Shown in pieces: positions 44,872 through 53,530 of a stretch of 64,000 bases of DNA (positions are counted from its first letter, which is position 1; each line of letters begins with the position of its first letter). The notes beneath the pieces are model-generated. The model did not search any database. It worked only from the letters and a program-made list of their open reading frames with translations, and was not told the origin of the DNA. Both the position numbers and the translations under genes were made by a program. This stretch comes from CAWGXG01 sp963826505. GTDB lineage: Bacteria; Chloroflexota; Anaerolineae; Aggregatilineales; Aggregatilineaceae. Where the stretch lies: NCBI GenBank assembly GCA_963826505.1, contig CAWGXG010000008.1, forward strand, positions 1,736,001 through 1,800,000, read 5' to 3'.

Positions 44872-46029
44872 ATGACGTTTGCATTCACTCTCGAAACCCA
44901 ACAAGGTCTGGCTCGCGCCGGGGTATTCACGACCCCTCACGGCCCCTTGCATACGCCTGTTTTTGCGCCGGTGGGCACGTTGGCCACTGTCAAAGCCATC
45001 CAGCCGCGTGAGTTGGTTGAGATGGGCGCCTCGCTGGTATTGGCGAACACCTATCACCTGCACCTGCGGCCCGGCGATGAACTGGTCCGTGAAATGGGCG
45101 GTCTGCATCATTTCATGGCTTGGGATGGCCCCATGCTGACCGATTCAGGCGGATTTCAGGTGTTCAGCCTGGCGTCCATGCGCAAGATCGATGCAGACGG
45201 CGTGACCTTCCGGGATCACCTGGGCGGGGCGCTGCACCGTTTCACGCCGGAATTCTCAATCCAGATTCAGCACAACCTGGGCGCGGATATCATCATGGCG
45301 TTCGATGAATGTCCGATCCCTGACGACCGTGACGCGGTGTGTGCCGCGATCGACCGGACACATCGCTGGCTGGGGCACTGCGTCGATGAGCACGCACGCA
45401 GCGGCGACAGTACTCAGCAGGCACTGTTCGGTATTGTGCAGGGCGGCATCTTTCACGACCTGCGCGATCTTTCCGTCCGAGCCGTGACGGGCCACAATCT
45501 GCCCGGTTACGCCATAGGCGGACTTGCTGTCGGCGAGTCCAAACCCGCTATGTACAGTACCCTCGAGCATACTACCTCTCAACTCCCGCCCAACAAACCC
45601 CGGTACTTGATGGGGGTGGGCAGCCCTGAAGACCTGGTGCATGGTGTAGCACGCGGGGTCGATATTTTCGACTGTGTGCTGCCGACGCGCGTCGCCCGCA
45701 ACGGGGCCGCGCTCACCCGGCAGGGGCGCATCAATCTGCGTAATCAGCAGTACGCCGCCGATCCTTCTCCGCTGGAAGACGGCTGCACCTGCTATACCTG
45801 CACGCACTTTTCACGCGCCTACATTCGCCACCTCGTCAAAGCCTCGGAAATTCTGGCGCACCAACTACTCAGCATTCACAATTTGCATCTTCTCCTCACG
45901 CTCATGCGTGAGATGCGCGCCGCCATCTTGGCGGGAACTTTCAACGACTATGCCACCGCTTTTTTGGCTGAATACCAGCCAGTAGGTGCATCCCGAGGAG
46001 CGCCGGCACTGCCGATTCCAGTCGGGTAA
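44872..46029 (+). CDS. tgt: tRNA-guanine transglycosylase
   Basis: A 385-residue enzyme that swaps G34 for preQ1 in tRNAs reading NAY codons (queuosine pathway). Family segments: VFAPVGTLATVKAIQPREL, LANTYHLHLRPGDEL, MLTDSGGFQVFSLA with catalytic Asp, GIVQGGIFHDLR, and YLMGVGSPEDLVHGVARGVD with the nucleophilic Asp in DIFDCVLPTR. The zinc site is CTCYTCTHFSRAYIRHL. Length is typical (about 370-380 aa). The C-terminus has a short extra tail. It is the first gene of a run continuing into uppP. Confidence 0.95.
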   Translation: MTFAFTLETQQGLARAGVFTTPHGPLHTPVFAPVGTLATVKAIQPRELVEMGASLVLANTYHLHLRPGDELVREMGGLHHFMAWDGPMLTDSGGFQVFSLASMRKIDADGVTFRDHLGGALHRFTPEFSIQIQHNLGADIIMAFDECPIPDDRDAVCAAIDRTHRWLGHCVDEHARSGDSTQQALFGIVQGGIFHDLRDLSVRAVTGHNLPGYAIGGLAVGESKPAMYSTLEHTTSQLPPNKPRYLMGVGSPEDLVHGVARGVDIFDCVLPTRVARNGAALTRQGRINLRNQQYAADPSPLEDGCTCYTCTHFSRAYIRHLVKASEILAHQLLSIHNLHLLLTLMREMRAAILAGTFNDYATAFLAEYQPVGASRGAPALPIPVG

Positions 46030-46106
46030 TTGTTGAAGAGGCCAGAGGCGTGCTGCGCGCCAGAGTGGACCTTTAACCTTCATCGCTTTTATTGAAAGGA
46101 ACGCTT

Positions 46107-46922
46107 GTGGACCTGCTCAAAGCGCTCTTCTTGGGCATTCTGCAAGGAGCGACTGAGTTCTTGCCTGTGTCTAGCTCTGGTCATCTGGTGCTAGTGCCCT
46201 GGTGGCTGGGGTGGGATGAGCCACCCCTAATCTTCGATGTCATTTTGCATCTGGGCACCATGGTGGCCGTGCTGGTGTATTTCTGGCGCGACTGGCTGAG
46301 ACTGCTGTCTGCCGGGCTTCACGCGCTGCGTATCCGGTCATTCCGCGATCCCGATTCACGTTTGCTGCTGTTGCTTGTGGTGGGGTCGATCCCCGCCGCT
46401 GTCGCCGGGGCCTTGCTCGAAAGCACATTCGAGTCGGCGTTTTCTGACCCGGCCATTGTAGGGCTGTTCCTGGTGGTGACGGCGATGCTGCTGTGGTTTA
46501 GCGAGCGCGCCTTTACCGCTAGTCGCCAATTGGACGATCTGACTCTGCGTGACACGCTGGTGATCGGCCTGGCGCAAGCTTTCGCCATCTTCCCCGGAAT
46601 CTCGCGTTCGGGCAGTACTATTGCGACCGGAATCTGGCGGGGGCTGCCGCGTGCTGACGCGGCGCGTTACAGCTTCTTGTTGGGAACTCCGATCATCTTT
46701 GGCGCAGGGGCCAAAAAGCTCCTGGATGTTGCCACCGGCTCGGTGACCGTCGAACACGGGATGGCCAACGCGATGGTGGTCGGATTTCTGGCAGCGGCAG
46801 TGGTTGGCTTTGTCTGCATCTGGGGCCTATTGCGCCTATTGCAGCAGCGGCGGTTATACGGGTTTGCGATCTACTGCGCAGCGTTCGGCACACTGAGTCT
46901 GCTAGCCGCCCTTCTCCTTTGA
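46107..46922 (+). CDS. uppP: Undecaprenyl-diphosphate phosphatase (BacA/UppP)
   Basis: A 271-residue membrane phosphatase that recycles undecaprenyl pyrophosphate, the lipid carrier for wall and surface glycans. The two catalytic motifs are GATEFLPVSSSGHL near the N-terminus and FPGISRSGSTIATGI in the second half. About eight membrane helices are seen. The GTG start at 46107 has AAGGA 7 nt upstream; TTG at 46092 is too early. It is 77 bp after tgt and 12 bp before the next lipoprotein, suggesting one transcript. Confidence 0.93.
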   Translation: MDLLKALFLGILQGATEFLPVSSSGHLVLVPWWLGWDEPPLIFDVILHLGTMVAVLVYFWRDWLRLLSAGLHALRIRSFRDPDSRLLLLLVVGSIPAAVAGALLESTFESAFSDPAIVGLFLVVTAMLLWFSERAFTASRQLDDLTLRDTLVIGLAQAFAIFPGISRSGSTIATGIWRGLPRADAARYSFLLGTPIIFGAGAKKLLDVATGSVTVEHGMANAMVVGFLAAAVVGFVCIWGLLRLLQQRRLYGFAIYCAAFGTLSLLAALLL

Positions 46923-46934
46923 GAGGGACGGGAT

Positions 46935-47777
46935 GTGAAGCGGGCGAAACGCACACTCATCATCCTGGGGCTGGCATTGGCAGGTTGCGGCGGCGCTGTT
47001 GCCACTCCGACAGCTACACCGCAAACCGTCGAAGTCCGCCTGCTGGCGACCACGACCACCTATCCATTGCTTGAGGAAGTGGCGTCTGCTTATGTGCGCC
47101 CCGGTACCCTGTTGGCCGTGAACGGCACCAGGGGCAATTGGGACTCCGTCTACACGCGCCTGCGCGCAGGCGAAATCCCGTTTGCGCTTACGACCTACAT
47201 CCCGCCGGACAGCGGGCTGTGGGCTGCCCCGATCGGAATGGACGGGATCGTCATCATTGTCCACCACACCAACACGATCGCCGGGTTGACACCCGACGAA
47301 CTGCGCCTGCTGTTTCAGGGACGCGTGACGACGTGGTCGGCCCTCGGCGGGCCGGACCTGTCAGTGCAAGTGGTCAGCCGTGAGGCGGGCGACGATACGC
47401 GGTTGGCGCTTGAAGCGCAGGTGATGGGTACCCAGCACATCACGCTGGGGGCACGGCTGGCGCTGTCCAGCCAGACGATGATCGACATCGTGGCCGGACT
47501 GCCGGGCGCGGTGGGCTATGTCAGCATGGCCACTCTGGCGCGTGCCGCATCCGGTGGTGTGCGGGCCGTACCGCTGGCGACCACAGATGCCACTCCGCCG
47601 ATCAGCGCGTCACCCGACACTGTGACTTCGGGCACGTACCCGCTGCGCACCCCCCTGCTGATCGTAGGACTGGCCCCTCCGTCCGAAAACAGCCTTTACC
47701 GCGACTGGTTCGCCTGGATGCAAAGCGATGCGGGCCAGCGTGTGATTGGGCGCTGGTATGGTGCGCTGGCACACTAA
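46935..47777 (+). CDS. PstS-like substrate-binding lipoprotein
   Basis: A 280-residue lipoprotein (lipobox ALAGCGG, Cys 18) of the type II periplasmic binding fold. LLATTTTYPLLEEVASAYVRP, GIVIIVHHTNTIAGLTPDELRLLFQG and VVSREAGDDTRLALEAQVMG resemble phosphate or tungstate-binding PstS/TupA proteins. The family hallmark 'V..GSGG...' is replaced, so the ligand is uncertain. GTG start with GAGGGACGGG upstream. It follows uppP closely but no permease or ATPase gene is near. Confidence 0.78.
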   Translation: MKRAKRTLIILGLALAGCGGAVATPTATPQTVEVRLLATTTTYPLLEEVASAYVRPGTLLAVNGTRGNWDSVYTRLRAGEIPFALTTYIPPDSGLWAAPIGMDGIVIIVHHTNTIAGLTPDELRLLFQGRVTTWSALGGPDLSVQVVSREAGDDTRLALEAQVMGTQHITLGARLALSSQTMIDIVAGLPGAVGYVSMATLARAASGGVRAVPLATTDATPPISASPDTVTSGTYPLRTPLLIVGLAPPSENSLYRDWFAWMQSDAGQRVIGRWYGALAH

Positions 47778-47822
47778 AACGACGTTTTGCTTACGAATTC
47801 CATAAATGAATGGCAAAACAGT

Positions 47823-47851
47823 CTGCAATTAGAGGGTGTTTTGCGTATAAT
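47823..47851 (+). promoter_or_regulatory. Putative promoter of the 47937 SH3b protein
   Basis: CTGCAA (47823-47828), 17 bp spacer and TATAAT (47846-47851). A second TATAAT lies at 47906-47911. Confidence 0.55.
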
Positions 47852-47936
47852 AGGAACGTGGCTAGTTGAGTGGAGTCCGTACGCCGTTTGTAAGGCGTGT
47901 AGAAGTATAATCAAAAGGATTGGAGAGAAATTGAAC

Positions 47937-49100
47937 ATGAAGAACCGTCTATTGGTATTTTTGCTCGTGCTTACTCTATCCCTCGCGAGCGTTGGCATTG
48001 CAGCAGCGCAAGGCGGGAGCGACCTCAAAGCTGTGACCACGGATGCGGCCACGCTTTACGCCGCACCCGATGCAGGCTCCGAGGTAGTCGCCGAGCTCAG
48101 CGCGTATTCGGTGGTCATGCTGCTTGGCACCGATGCGTCTGGGGCATGGCTCCAGGTATCCGCGCCAGAAGGCGACGGGTACATCATGGCGGATGCAGCC
48201 AACGCGCTCAATCTGCCGCTCCTGGCCCCCAAGGTCGTCGTCGCTACGCGGGCTACCGGCACAACAGCGCTTTATGCAGTGCCTGATTTCAGCGCGGACC
48301 TGTTGGCCTCACTACCGGATGGCACCGTGGGCAGCGTGCTGACGACGATGGGCCAGTGGGCCTTCGTCCAGACGAGCATGGGCACCGGCTGGTCGATCGC
48401 GTCGGCGTGGGACTCAGTCCCCGATGGTGCAATGCAGGCGATGGCCGATGTCAGCCAGGCAGACGCGCTGGGCGTGTTCTCGCAACCCGCGGTCGGAGCC
48501 GATATCGTCGCTATGCCAGCCAATGGCTCGGTCGTGTGGGAACTGGGTATGGAAGGTGAATTTGCCAGTGTGCTGACCCCCGATGGCACGATGGGCTACG
48601 CGCTGGCCAACAACCTCAGCCCGCTGCCGATGGTCATGGCAGACATCGCCACCGGTGCGCAATCGAGCGCCGGGCTGTATGACGCCGCCGATTTCGGCGC
48701 GAACTTGTTGGGCGAACTGGAAGACGGCACCACCGTCACATTCCTGAGCGCCGTCGATGATTTCTGGGTAGAAATCTACGCGCCCGGTTACGGCGTAGTC
48801 TACACCCTGGGGCGCAACCTCGGCCCGAAGTACGGCGTCGCCACGGTGCAAGTGCAAGACGCCGTTGTGCGCGCCGGTCCGAACGACAACCTGTATAACG
48901 CCGTCGCCACCCTGCCGTTGGGCACCAAAGTGATCGTGAAGGGTGTCAGCGAGAGCGGCTCGTGGGTTCAGGTCGCGATCGAATTCAACGAAGTTGACTT
49001 TGGCTTCAATGGAGTCAGCGGTTGGATGCGTGACTTCCTGTTCGAAGACGCCAACGGCAACACCGATCTGGACACCAGCTACCTGTCCGTCACGGAATAA
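47937..49100 (+). CDS. Secreted multi-SH3b-like repeat protein
   Basis: A 387-residue exported protein. A signal peptide (hydrophobic 5-22, AAAQGG region) is followed by about five SH3b-like repeats, each with a 'LYAAPDAGSEVVAELS' type RT-loop strand (for example ALYAVPDFSADLLASLPDG, VVRAGPNDNLYNAVATLPLG). No catalytic domain is visible. It probably binds the cell wall or glycans. GGAGAG lies about 9 nt before the ATG at 47937; the upstream open extension lacks support. The gene ends at a strong terminator. Confidence 0.78.
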   Translation: MKNRLLVFLLVLTLSLASVGIAAAQGGSDLKAVTTDAATLYAAPDAGSEVVAELSAYSVVMLLGTDASGAWLQVSAPEGDGYIMADAANALNLPLLAPKVVVATRATGTTALYAVPDFSADLLASLPDGTVGSVLTTMGQWAFVQTSMGTGWSIASAWDSVPDGAMQAMADVSQADALGVFSQPAVGADIVAMPANGSVVWELGMEGEFASVLTPDGTMGYALANNLSPLPMVMADIATGAQSSAGLYDAADFGANLLGELEDGTTVTFLSAVDDFWVEIYAPGYGVVYTLGRNLGPKYGVATVQVQDAVVRAGPNDNLYNAVATLPLGTKVIVKGVSESGSWVQVAIEFNEVDFGFNGVSGWMRDFLFEDANGNTDLDTSYLSVTE

Positions 49101-49158
49101 TGACCTAACAGTGGCGGGCCGCCACCTATGCGGCAGCGGCCCTATGCAAGCCTGGTAT

Positions 49159-49193
49159 GCCCGGTCTGCCCAAACAGACCGGGCGTGTTTTTT
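49159..49193 (+). terminator. Rho-independent terminator
   Basis: A perfect 10 bp stem (GCCCGGTCTG / CAGACCGGGC) with a 6 nt loop, then GTGTTTTTT. Confidence 0.93.
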
Positions 49194-49208
49194 AGGTGGG
49201 GAGGCGCA

Positions 49209-50255
49209 ATGCACGCGTGGGGTCAGCGGGCGATGTTGTTGGCGGTGCTGATCGCGCTGACCGCAGGCCGGATCTTTCCAGCCGCGCTTTACGCACAAAC
49301 CGGCGACTTTCCGCGCACCGTTCAGGATCAGACCGGAGTCGCGGTGGTGATCCCCGTCCGGCCCGCGCGGGTAATTGCCGTTGGTCCGGACTCCGCGTTG
49401 GAGCATGTCCTCGCCCCAGGCGATCTCACCGTAATCGACCGCACCAGCGATCCCACCGCGGCAAATTGGGAGCACGCCGGATTGTTAGTGATCCGCGCAG
49501 GCGATGCGCGTGCGTTCCCCGGGTGGATTGCGGCAGCGGAGGCGGCGAGCGTGCCGGTCTTTCGGACCGTGCCGATCACAGACTTCACCGGGTGGCGCTC
49601 CGCTCTGATCCAATTCGGCGCTGCCACCGGGCGCGATGCCCGCGCGGCGGGGGCTGTCACGCAACTGGACGCGCGCCTACACGCCATCGAGGCCCACGTT
49701 GGGAGGCGGGCGCCAGTCTCCGTGCTGATCCTCACGCCTGAGGGTTATACGTTTGGGCGCGACACAATGATCACCGCGTTGGTGAGCGCGGCAGGTGGGG
49801 TTAACGCAGCGGCAGCAGCGGGCTATGCGGATTTTCGCCAGATCAATAACTCGGCCATCCGGGCGCTGAGGCCAGAAATTATCCTGCTGACCTCAGCCTG
49901 GGGAGACACAGGGCGCGCTGCGTTCCTGGCTCAGGCCGCCTATGCGAGTATCCCGGCGGTGCAGACCGGGCGTGTGATCGTGCTCCCCTTTTCGACCACG
50001 ACTCCCGCCGATCCGGGCGCGGCGGCGCTGTTGCTGGCGCTAATGCTGCACCCGGCGTCGTTTCTGCCTGGCATCACGACTCCGGAAGTCATGACCGGCA
50101 GCGCGTCACACTGTCCCGACGCGCGCACTGTCGAAATCTCGGAACTCACCCAGGCGGACGTGCCATCCGCGTCCACGTGCCACCAGGTACTGTCGGCGCT
50201 CTGCCCATCAATCGGGAAGACATCATTGGGCGTGGCAACGTCCAGAACCGGGTAA
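49209..50255 (+). CDS. Periplasmic binding protein, BtuF/FhuD type (orphan), with antisense-overlapping tail
   Basis: A 348-residue secreted protein of the ABC metal-chelate binding family (iron-siderophore/cobalamin): VVIPVRPARVIAVGPDSALEHV, VLILTPEGYTFGRDTMITALV, and RALRPEIILLTSAWGDTG. The conserved fold ends near GRVIVLPFSTTTPADPG and LHPASF (about 50070). The remaining 60 residues are antisense to the SH3b end of the LCP gene and have no family match. GGGGAGG precedes the ATG at 49209. There is no transporter partner. The stop codon lies 316 bp inside the convergent gene. Confidence 0.75.
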   Translation: MHAWGQRAMLLAVLIALTAGRIFPAALYAQTGDFPRTVQDQTGVAVVIPVRPARVIAVGPDSALEHVLAPGDLTVIDRTSDPTAANWEHAGLLVIRAGDARAFPGWIAAAEAASVPVFRTVPITDFTGWRSALIQFGAATGRDARAAGAVTQLDARLHAIEAHVGRRAPVSVLILTPEGYTFGRDTMITALVSAAGGVNAAAAAGYADFRQINNSAIRALRPEIILLTSAWGDTGRAAFLAQAAYASIPAVQTGRVIVLPFSTTTPADPGAAALLLALMLHPASFLPGITTPEVMTGSASHCPDARTVEISELTQADVPSASTCHQVLSALCPSIGKTSLGVATSRTG

Positions 50256-51697
50256 TCTGTGCCCGGTCCCAGGCGCACATTGACCTGCGCCCGAAAGTGG
50301 ACCTGGCATGGCCCGTCATCCTGAACGGGGGGCAGCTCGTCCTCGGCGTAGCCATACACACAGGAGTTGTAGGCCGTCCCGATTTCGACGCGGAAATCCA
50401 CCGTCCGGTTGGGGTCCGGCTGCGCGATGACAAGGCTGTCGCTCACGCGCAGCAAGCGCTGTAAATCGGGCAAAGGGCTGGCCTTAGTGCCACCGGTGTA
50501 ATCGTAAATCACGGTACCCTCGCGCTGGGTGGGCGCGATTCCGGGAATGGGCCGCGCGGCGAATCCTTCCCACGCCAACCGGTCCGCGGCCACGCGCGCC
50601 AGACCCATATTCCACCACGTCGCGTCGGCGATGTCGACCGTCACAGCAGCACGGCCCAGTCGGTTACCGGTTGGCGGGGTGAGGAAGTCTTGCAGCATGG
50701 GGAGCAGCGCCTCGCGCAGCGGAACCAGCACCTCGCGCCCGTTGTCGGGGGTGTAGACGATCTCGTACTGCACATCGAGCGTCCCGCCGTAACGCGCCAC
50801 GCGTGACAGATCGATTGTAGTAGCCAGGGGAGCCAACGACAGCACATCGGTGAGCGTCATATCGGTATCGACGATGGCAGAGATTTGCGGCCATAACGCC
50901 TCGAGATTGCTGATCAGGCCTGTAGAGGTCACCTGCTGCCAGATCGCCCGCAAGACATCCATCTGGCGGCGGCCCCGGTCTAGATCGTCGGTCGTCTGGC
51001 GGCTGCGCACGTACCACAACGCCATATACGGCGATAAGTGGTGCAGCCCTACCGAAAGCGTGTAATTTTCCCAACTGTCTTCGAGGCCAGGATCGAGTTC
51101 GGGATCCTTGAGCCGCCAATCCTGCAGCGCGCAGTCGACGCTGATATCCAGTCCGCCGAGCCACTCAATTAGTTTCATGAACTCGGTGAAGTTCACGCGC
51201 GCGTAATGGTCGAGCACGATCCCGAAATTGTAACGAAACAGGTCCTTAAGGTTGCCGAATGCGCCACCGGGGTAGTCGTTGGACGCACCCCAGGCGAAGG
51301 CCGTATTGATGCGCTCCATCGTGTTGTTGGGGATGTAGACCCACGTGGCGCGCGGAATGTGCCACATGGCCGCCGTGCCCGCCTGTTTGTTGATCGAAAG
51401 CAGGATCATCACGTCGGTGCGGCGATAATAATCGTCCGGCGAATCACTGCCCAGCAGCAGGATATTCTCGATGGCGTCGTTATCCACGGCGATCAGCGGG
51501 ACGGGCGGCGGCACCGGCATCGGCGGCGGTACCGCGGGCGGGGTATAGGTGCCCTCGAAAGGATAGGTCGGCGTGGGCGTCTCTTGAAACGCACCCGCGC
51601 CCGGCAGCGCGGCTTGCGCCACTCCGACCAGCAACAGCACCGCCAGGACGGACAAAATCAACGTGCGGCGGTGATATGGCGACTTGTAAGCAGACAT
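49940..51697 (-). CDS. LytR-CpsA-Psr (LCP) family protein with SH3b domain
   Basis: A 585-residue envelope protein: one N-terminal membrane helix, a Pro-rich linker, an LCP domain (about residues 75-340) and an SH3b domain (about residues 465-545; VHFRAQVNVRLGPGTDYPVL). LCP enzymes transfer glycopolymers from undecaprenyl carriers to the wall. Motifs ENILLLGSDSPDDYYRRTDVM and LWYVRSRQTTDDLDRGRRQ are present, but the usual IPRD reads IPRAT. AGGGGG precedes the ATG at 51697. The last 50 or so residues are antisense to the convergent binding-protein gene. Links to uppP (46107) fit wall-polymer work. Confidence 0.82.
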   Translation of the reverse strand: MSAYKSPYHRRTLILSVLAVLLLVGVAQAALPGAGAFQETPTPTYPFEGTYTPPAVPPPMPVPPPVPLIAVDNDAIENILLLGSDSPDDYYRRTDVMILLSINKQAGTAAMWHIPRATWVYIPNNTMERINTAFAWGASNDYPGGAFGNLKDLFRYNFGIVLDHYARVNFTEFMKLIEWLGGLDISVDCALQDWRLKDPELDPGLEDSWENYTLSVGLHHLSPYMALWYVRSRQTTDDLDRGRRQMDVLRAIWQQVTSTGLISNLEALWPQISAIVDTDMTLTDVLSLAPLATTIDLSRVARYGGTLDVQYEIVYTPDNGREVLVPLREALLPMLQDFLTPPTGNRLGRAAVTVDIADATWWNMGLARVAADRLAWEGFAARPIPGIAPTQREGTVIYDYTGGTKASPLPDLQRLLRVSDSLVIAQPDPNRTVDFRVEIGTAYNSCVYGYAEDELPPVQDDGPCQVHFRAQVNVRLGPGTDYPVLDVATPNDVFPIDGQSADSTWWHVDADGTSAWVSSEISTVRASGQCDALPVMTSGVVMPGRNDAGCSISASNSAAAPGSAGVVVEKGSTITRPVCTAGILA

Positions 51698-51762
51698 CCC
51701 CTACCCCCTTGAGCAGAACAAGTGGCGCGATGGCAGGGGGCGTATCCCGGTTTTGGAAAAAG

Positions 51763-51863
51763 CTCACCGCGGAGGACGCAGAGAACGCAGAGGGTAACAA
51801 GAACACATCTTTACCCAGCTGACTTGGTCTTTCTCTGCGACCTTGGCGTCCTCTGCCGTGAAG
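51763..51863. repeat. Inverted-repeat dispersed element
   Basis: The left arm CTCACCGCGGAGGACGCAGA (51763-51782, continuing to 51792) is nearly the reverse complement of the right arm at 51833-51863. The arms are separated by 40 bp. The left arm resembles the 37772 repeat. It lies between the LCP and TIR genes, upstream of the LCP gene start. Confidence 0.65.
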
Positions 51864-51956
51864 AGGCTAGACCCCCACTCTGGGGCGCACCCGTGCCGTA
51901 TAAAGCATACCGCAATGGAAGAAACTACGCCGGGCGGACTCCCTACGCGCGTGCGC

Positions 51957-53321
51957 CTATTGGGTGATGGCGAGGCGGAAACCCAGGTGGGCGCTGGCAG
52001 TATCCGGCGCGAGCGACGCGCGCACCACGAGACGCACATCCTCAGCTGTTCCGTCGAACGCGCCGCCACGCGCCACCCGGTTGAATCCCTCCGACGGGCC
52101 TTGCGGGTTGTCTTGCTGAGCGGAATCGTACTCTCCGTAGTAGTCTTGGACCCACTCCCATACATTGCCGGACATGTCTAACGCGCCCGCCCACGACGCG
52201 CCCGCCAGTCGGGTCTGCGGGCCGACCGGCAGCGGACTGCCTGAGCACCCGTCGAACACCGCTCGATCGCAGGTCGGATCGTCGCCGCCCCAAGGATAGG
52301 GCCGCGCGCTGAACTCACCGCCGGCGGCATATTCCCACTGCGCCTCGGTGGGCAACTGCGCGCCCGCCCAGGCCGCGAAATCCTGCGCCTGCTGCCAATC
52401 CACGAAGGCAACCGGCGAGTCCGGGTAGTACTGGTAATAGTCCTGGTTGGCAGGAGGCGCACACTGCCCCGCGTCCACACAAGACCCATACTGGTCATTG
52501 GTGATTTCCGTCCGGCTGATGTAGAAATTGTCCACGCAGACGCCATGCGGGGGGGCCTCGTTGGGCCGCCCATCTGCAGTGCCCATCGTAAAACACCCAC
52601 CACGCACAAACACATACTCGATGCCGTTCGCCGAAATGAACTCCTGCGTCACCAACATGACCGGATGTTGAGTCGCCACTGGCGATGGGATAGGAGTCAG
52701 CGAGGGCAGCGGTGTGACGCTGGGCGCTGACGTGTCAGTCGCTTGCTGCGCCAGCTCATCCGGAGTAGTCGTCTGGCCTCCGCCCTTGCTGCCGTTGCCC
52801 ATGCCGCGCAGCGCGAAAACCAGGGCGATCGCGATCACCACCAACACCCCAACTCCGGCCACGATCCAACGCCAGGGGATGCGCCGCTGTCCTCTAGACT
52901 GGCGCACCGATTGGCGCACGATGGCAGCGAGATCGTTGAGCGCCTCGTCCACGTAGATGTTGCGCACGTCCAGGAGATGCACTCCGTCGCTTTCCAGCAG
53001 CGCCATCAGTGCCGGACTGAGCGGCGACTGGAGCGGAACATAACTTTCCTGAAATACAGGGATCATCAGTTTGCCAAGCTCGTGCGCGTGTTCGATCTCG
53101 CGCAGCACCCAATCGGACTCAAACGTACCCTCGGCGATCAGGCATACGAATACGTCCTCCTGTTCGATGGCATGCAGCAGCCGTTCCGGGAACGGGCCGC
53201 CGCCATCTGTCTGGCGCGTATCGACGTAGGCCCGAATGCTGCGCGCTTCCAGCTCACGGGCGATCAACTGGGCTAACATGGCACTCGGCAGTCGCCGGTA
53301 ACTGATGAAAACCGAAGGCAT
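51957..53321 (-). CDS. TIR domain - transmembrane - FGE/SUMF-like fusion protein
   Basis: A 454-residue protein. Residues 1-140 form a TIR domain (MPSVFISYRRLPSAML; the WVLREIEHA helix carries the usual catalytic Glu, 75). Residues about 152-172 are a membrane helix. A Thr/Pro linker and an FGE/sulfatase-modifying-factor-like domain (about 225-454; GGCFTMGTADGRPNEAPPHG, QLPTEAQWEYAAGG, MSGNVWEWVQDYYG, RVARGGAFDG) follow. The FGE catalytic Cys pair near RGGSW is absent. TIR would face the cytoplasm and the FGE-like domain the outside. GGGGAG precedes the ATG at 53321. A receptor-like role is inferred. Confidence 0.85.
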   Translation of the reverse strand: MPSVFISYRRLPSAMLAQLIARELEARSIRAYVDTRQTDGGGPFPERLLHAIEQEDVFVCLIAEGTFESDWVLREIEHAHELGKLMIPVFQESYVPLQSPLSPALMALLESDGVHLLDVRNIYVDEALNDLAAIVRQSVRQSRGQRRIPWRWIVAGVGVLVVIAIALVFALRGMGNGSKGGGQTTTPDELAQQATDTSAPSVTPLPSLTPIPSPVATQHPVMLVTQEFISANGIEYVFVRGGCFTMGTADGRPNEAPPHGVCVDNFYISRTEITNDQYGSCVDAGQCAPPANQDYYQYYPDSPVAFVDWQQAQDFAAWAGAQLPTEAQWEYAAGGEFSARPYPWGGDDPTCDRAVFDGCSGSPLPVGPQTRLAGASWAGALDMSGNVWEWVQDYYGEYDSAQQDNPQGPSEGFNRVARGGAFDGTAEDVRLVVRASLAPDTASAHLGFRLAITQ

Positions 53322-53530
53322 GCGTTTCTCCCCTGGGATATGCGTGCCGGGTACAGATCGATTATAGGATGTTCGCGTCCGGGCTGCACACGCCACGGCA
53401 TGCGGCGGCATTCGTCCTCAGGGCGGGATCTGCGTTACACTCGGCCCGGCGCGTCGGGCGCAGCCCGCGTGGGTGGTGTGCTGGCGGTTGATTTCTGAGA
53501 GCGACTAGCCGTATGTGAAGGAGCGTTCGT

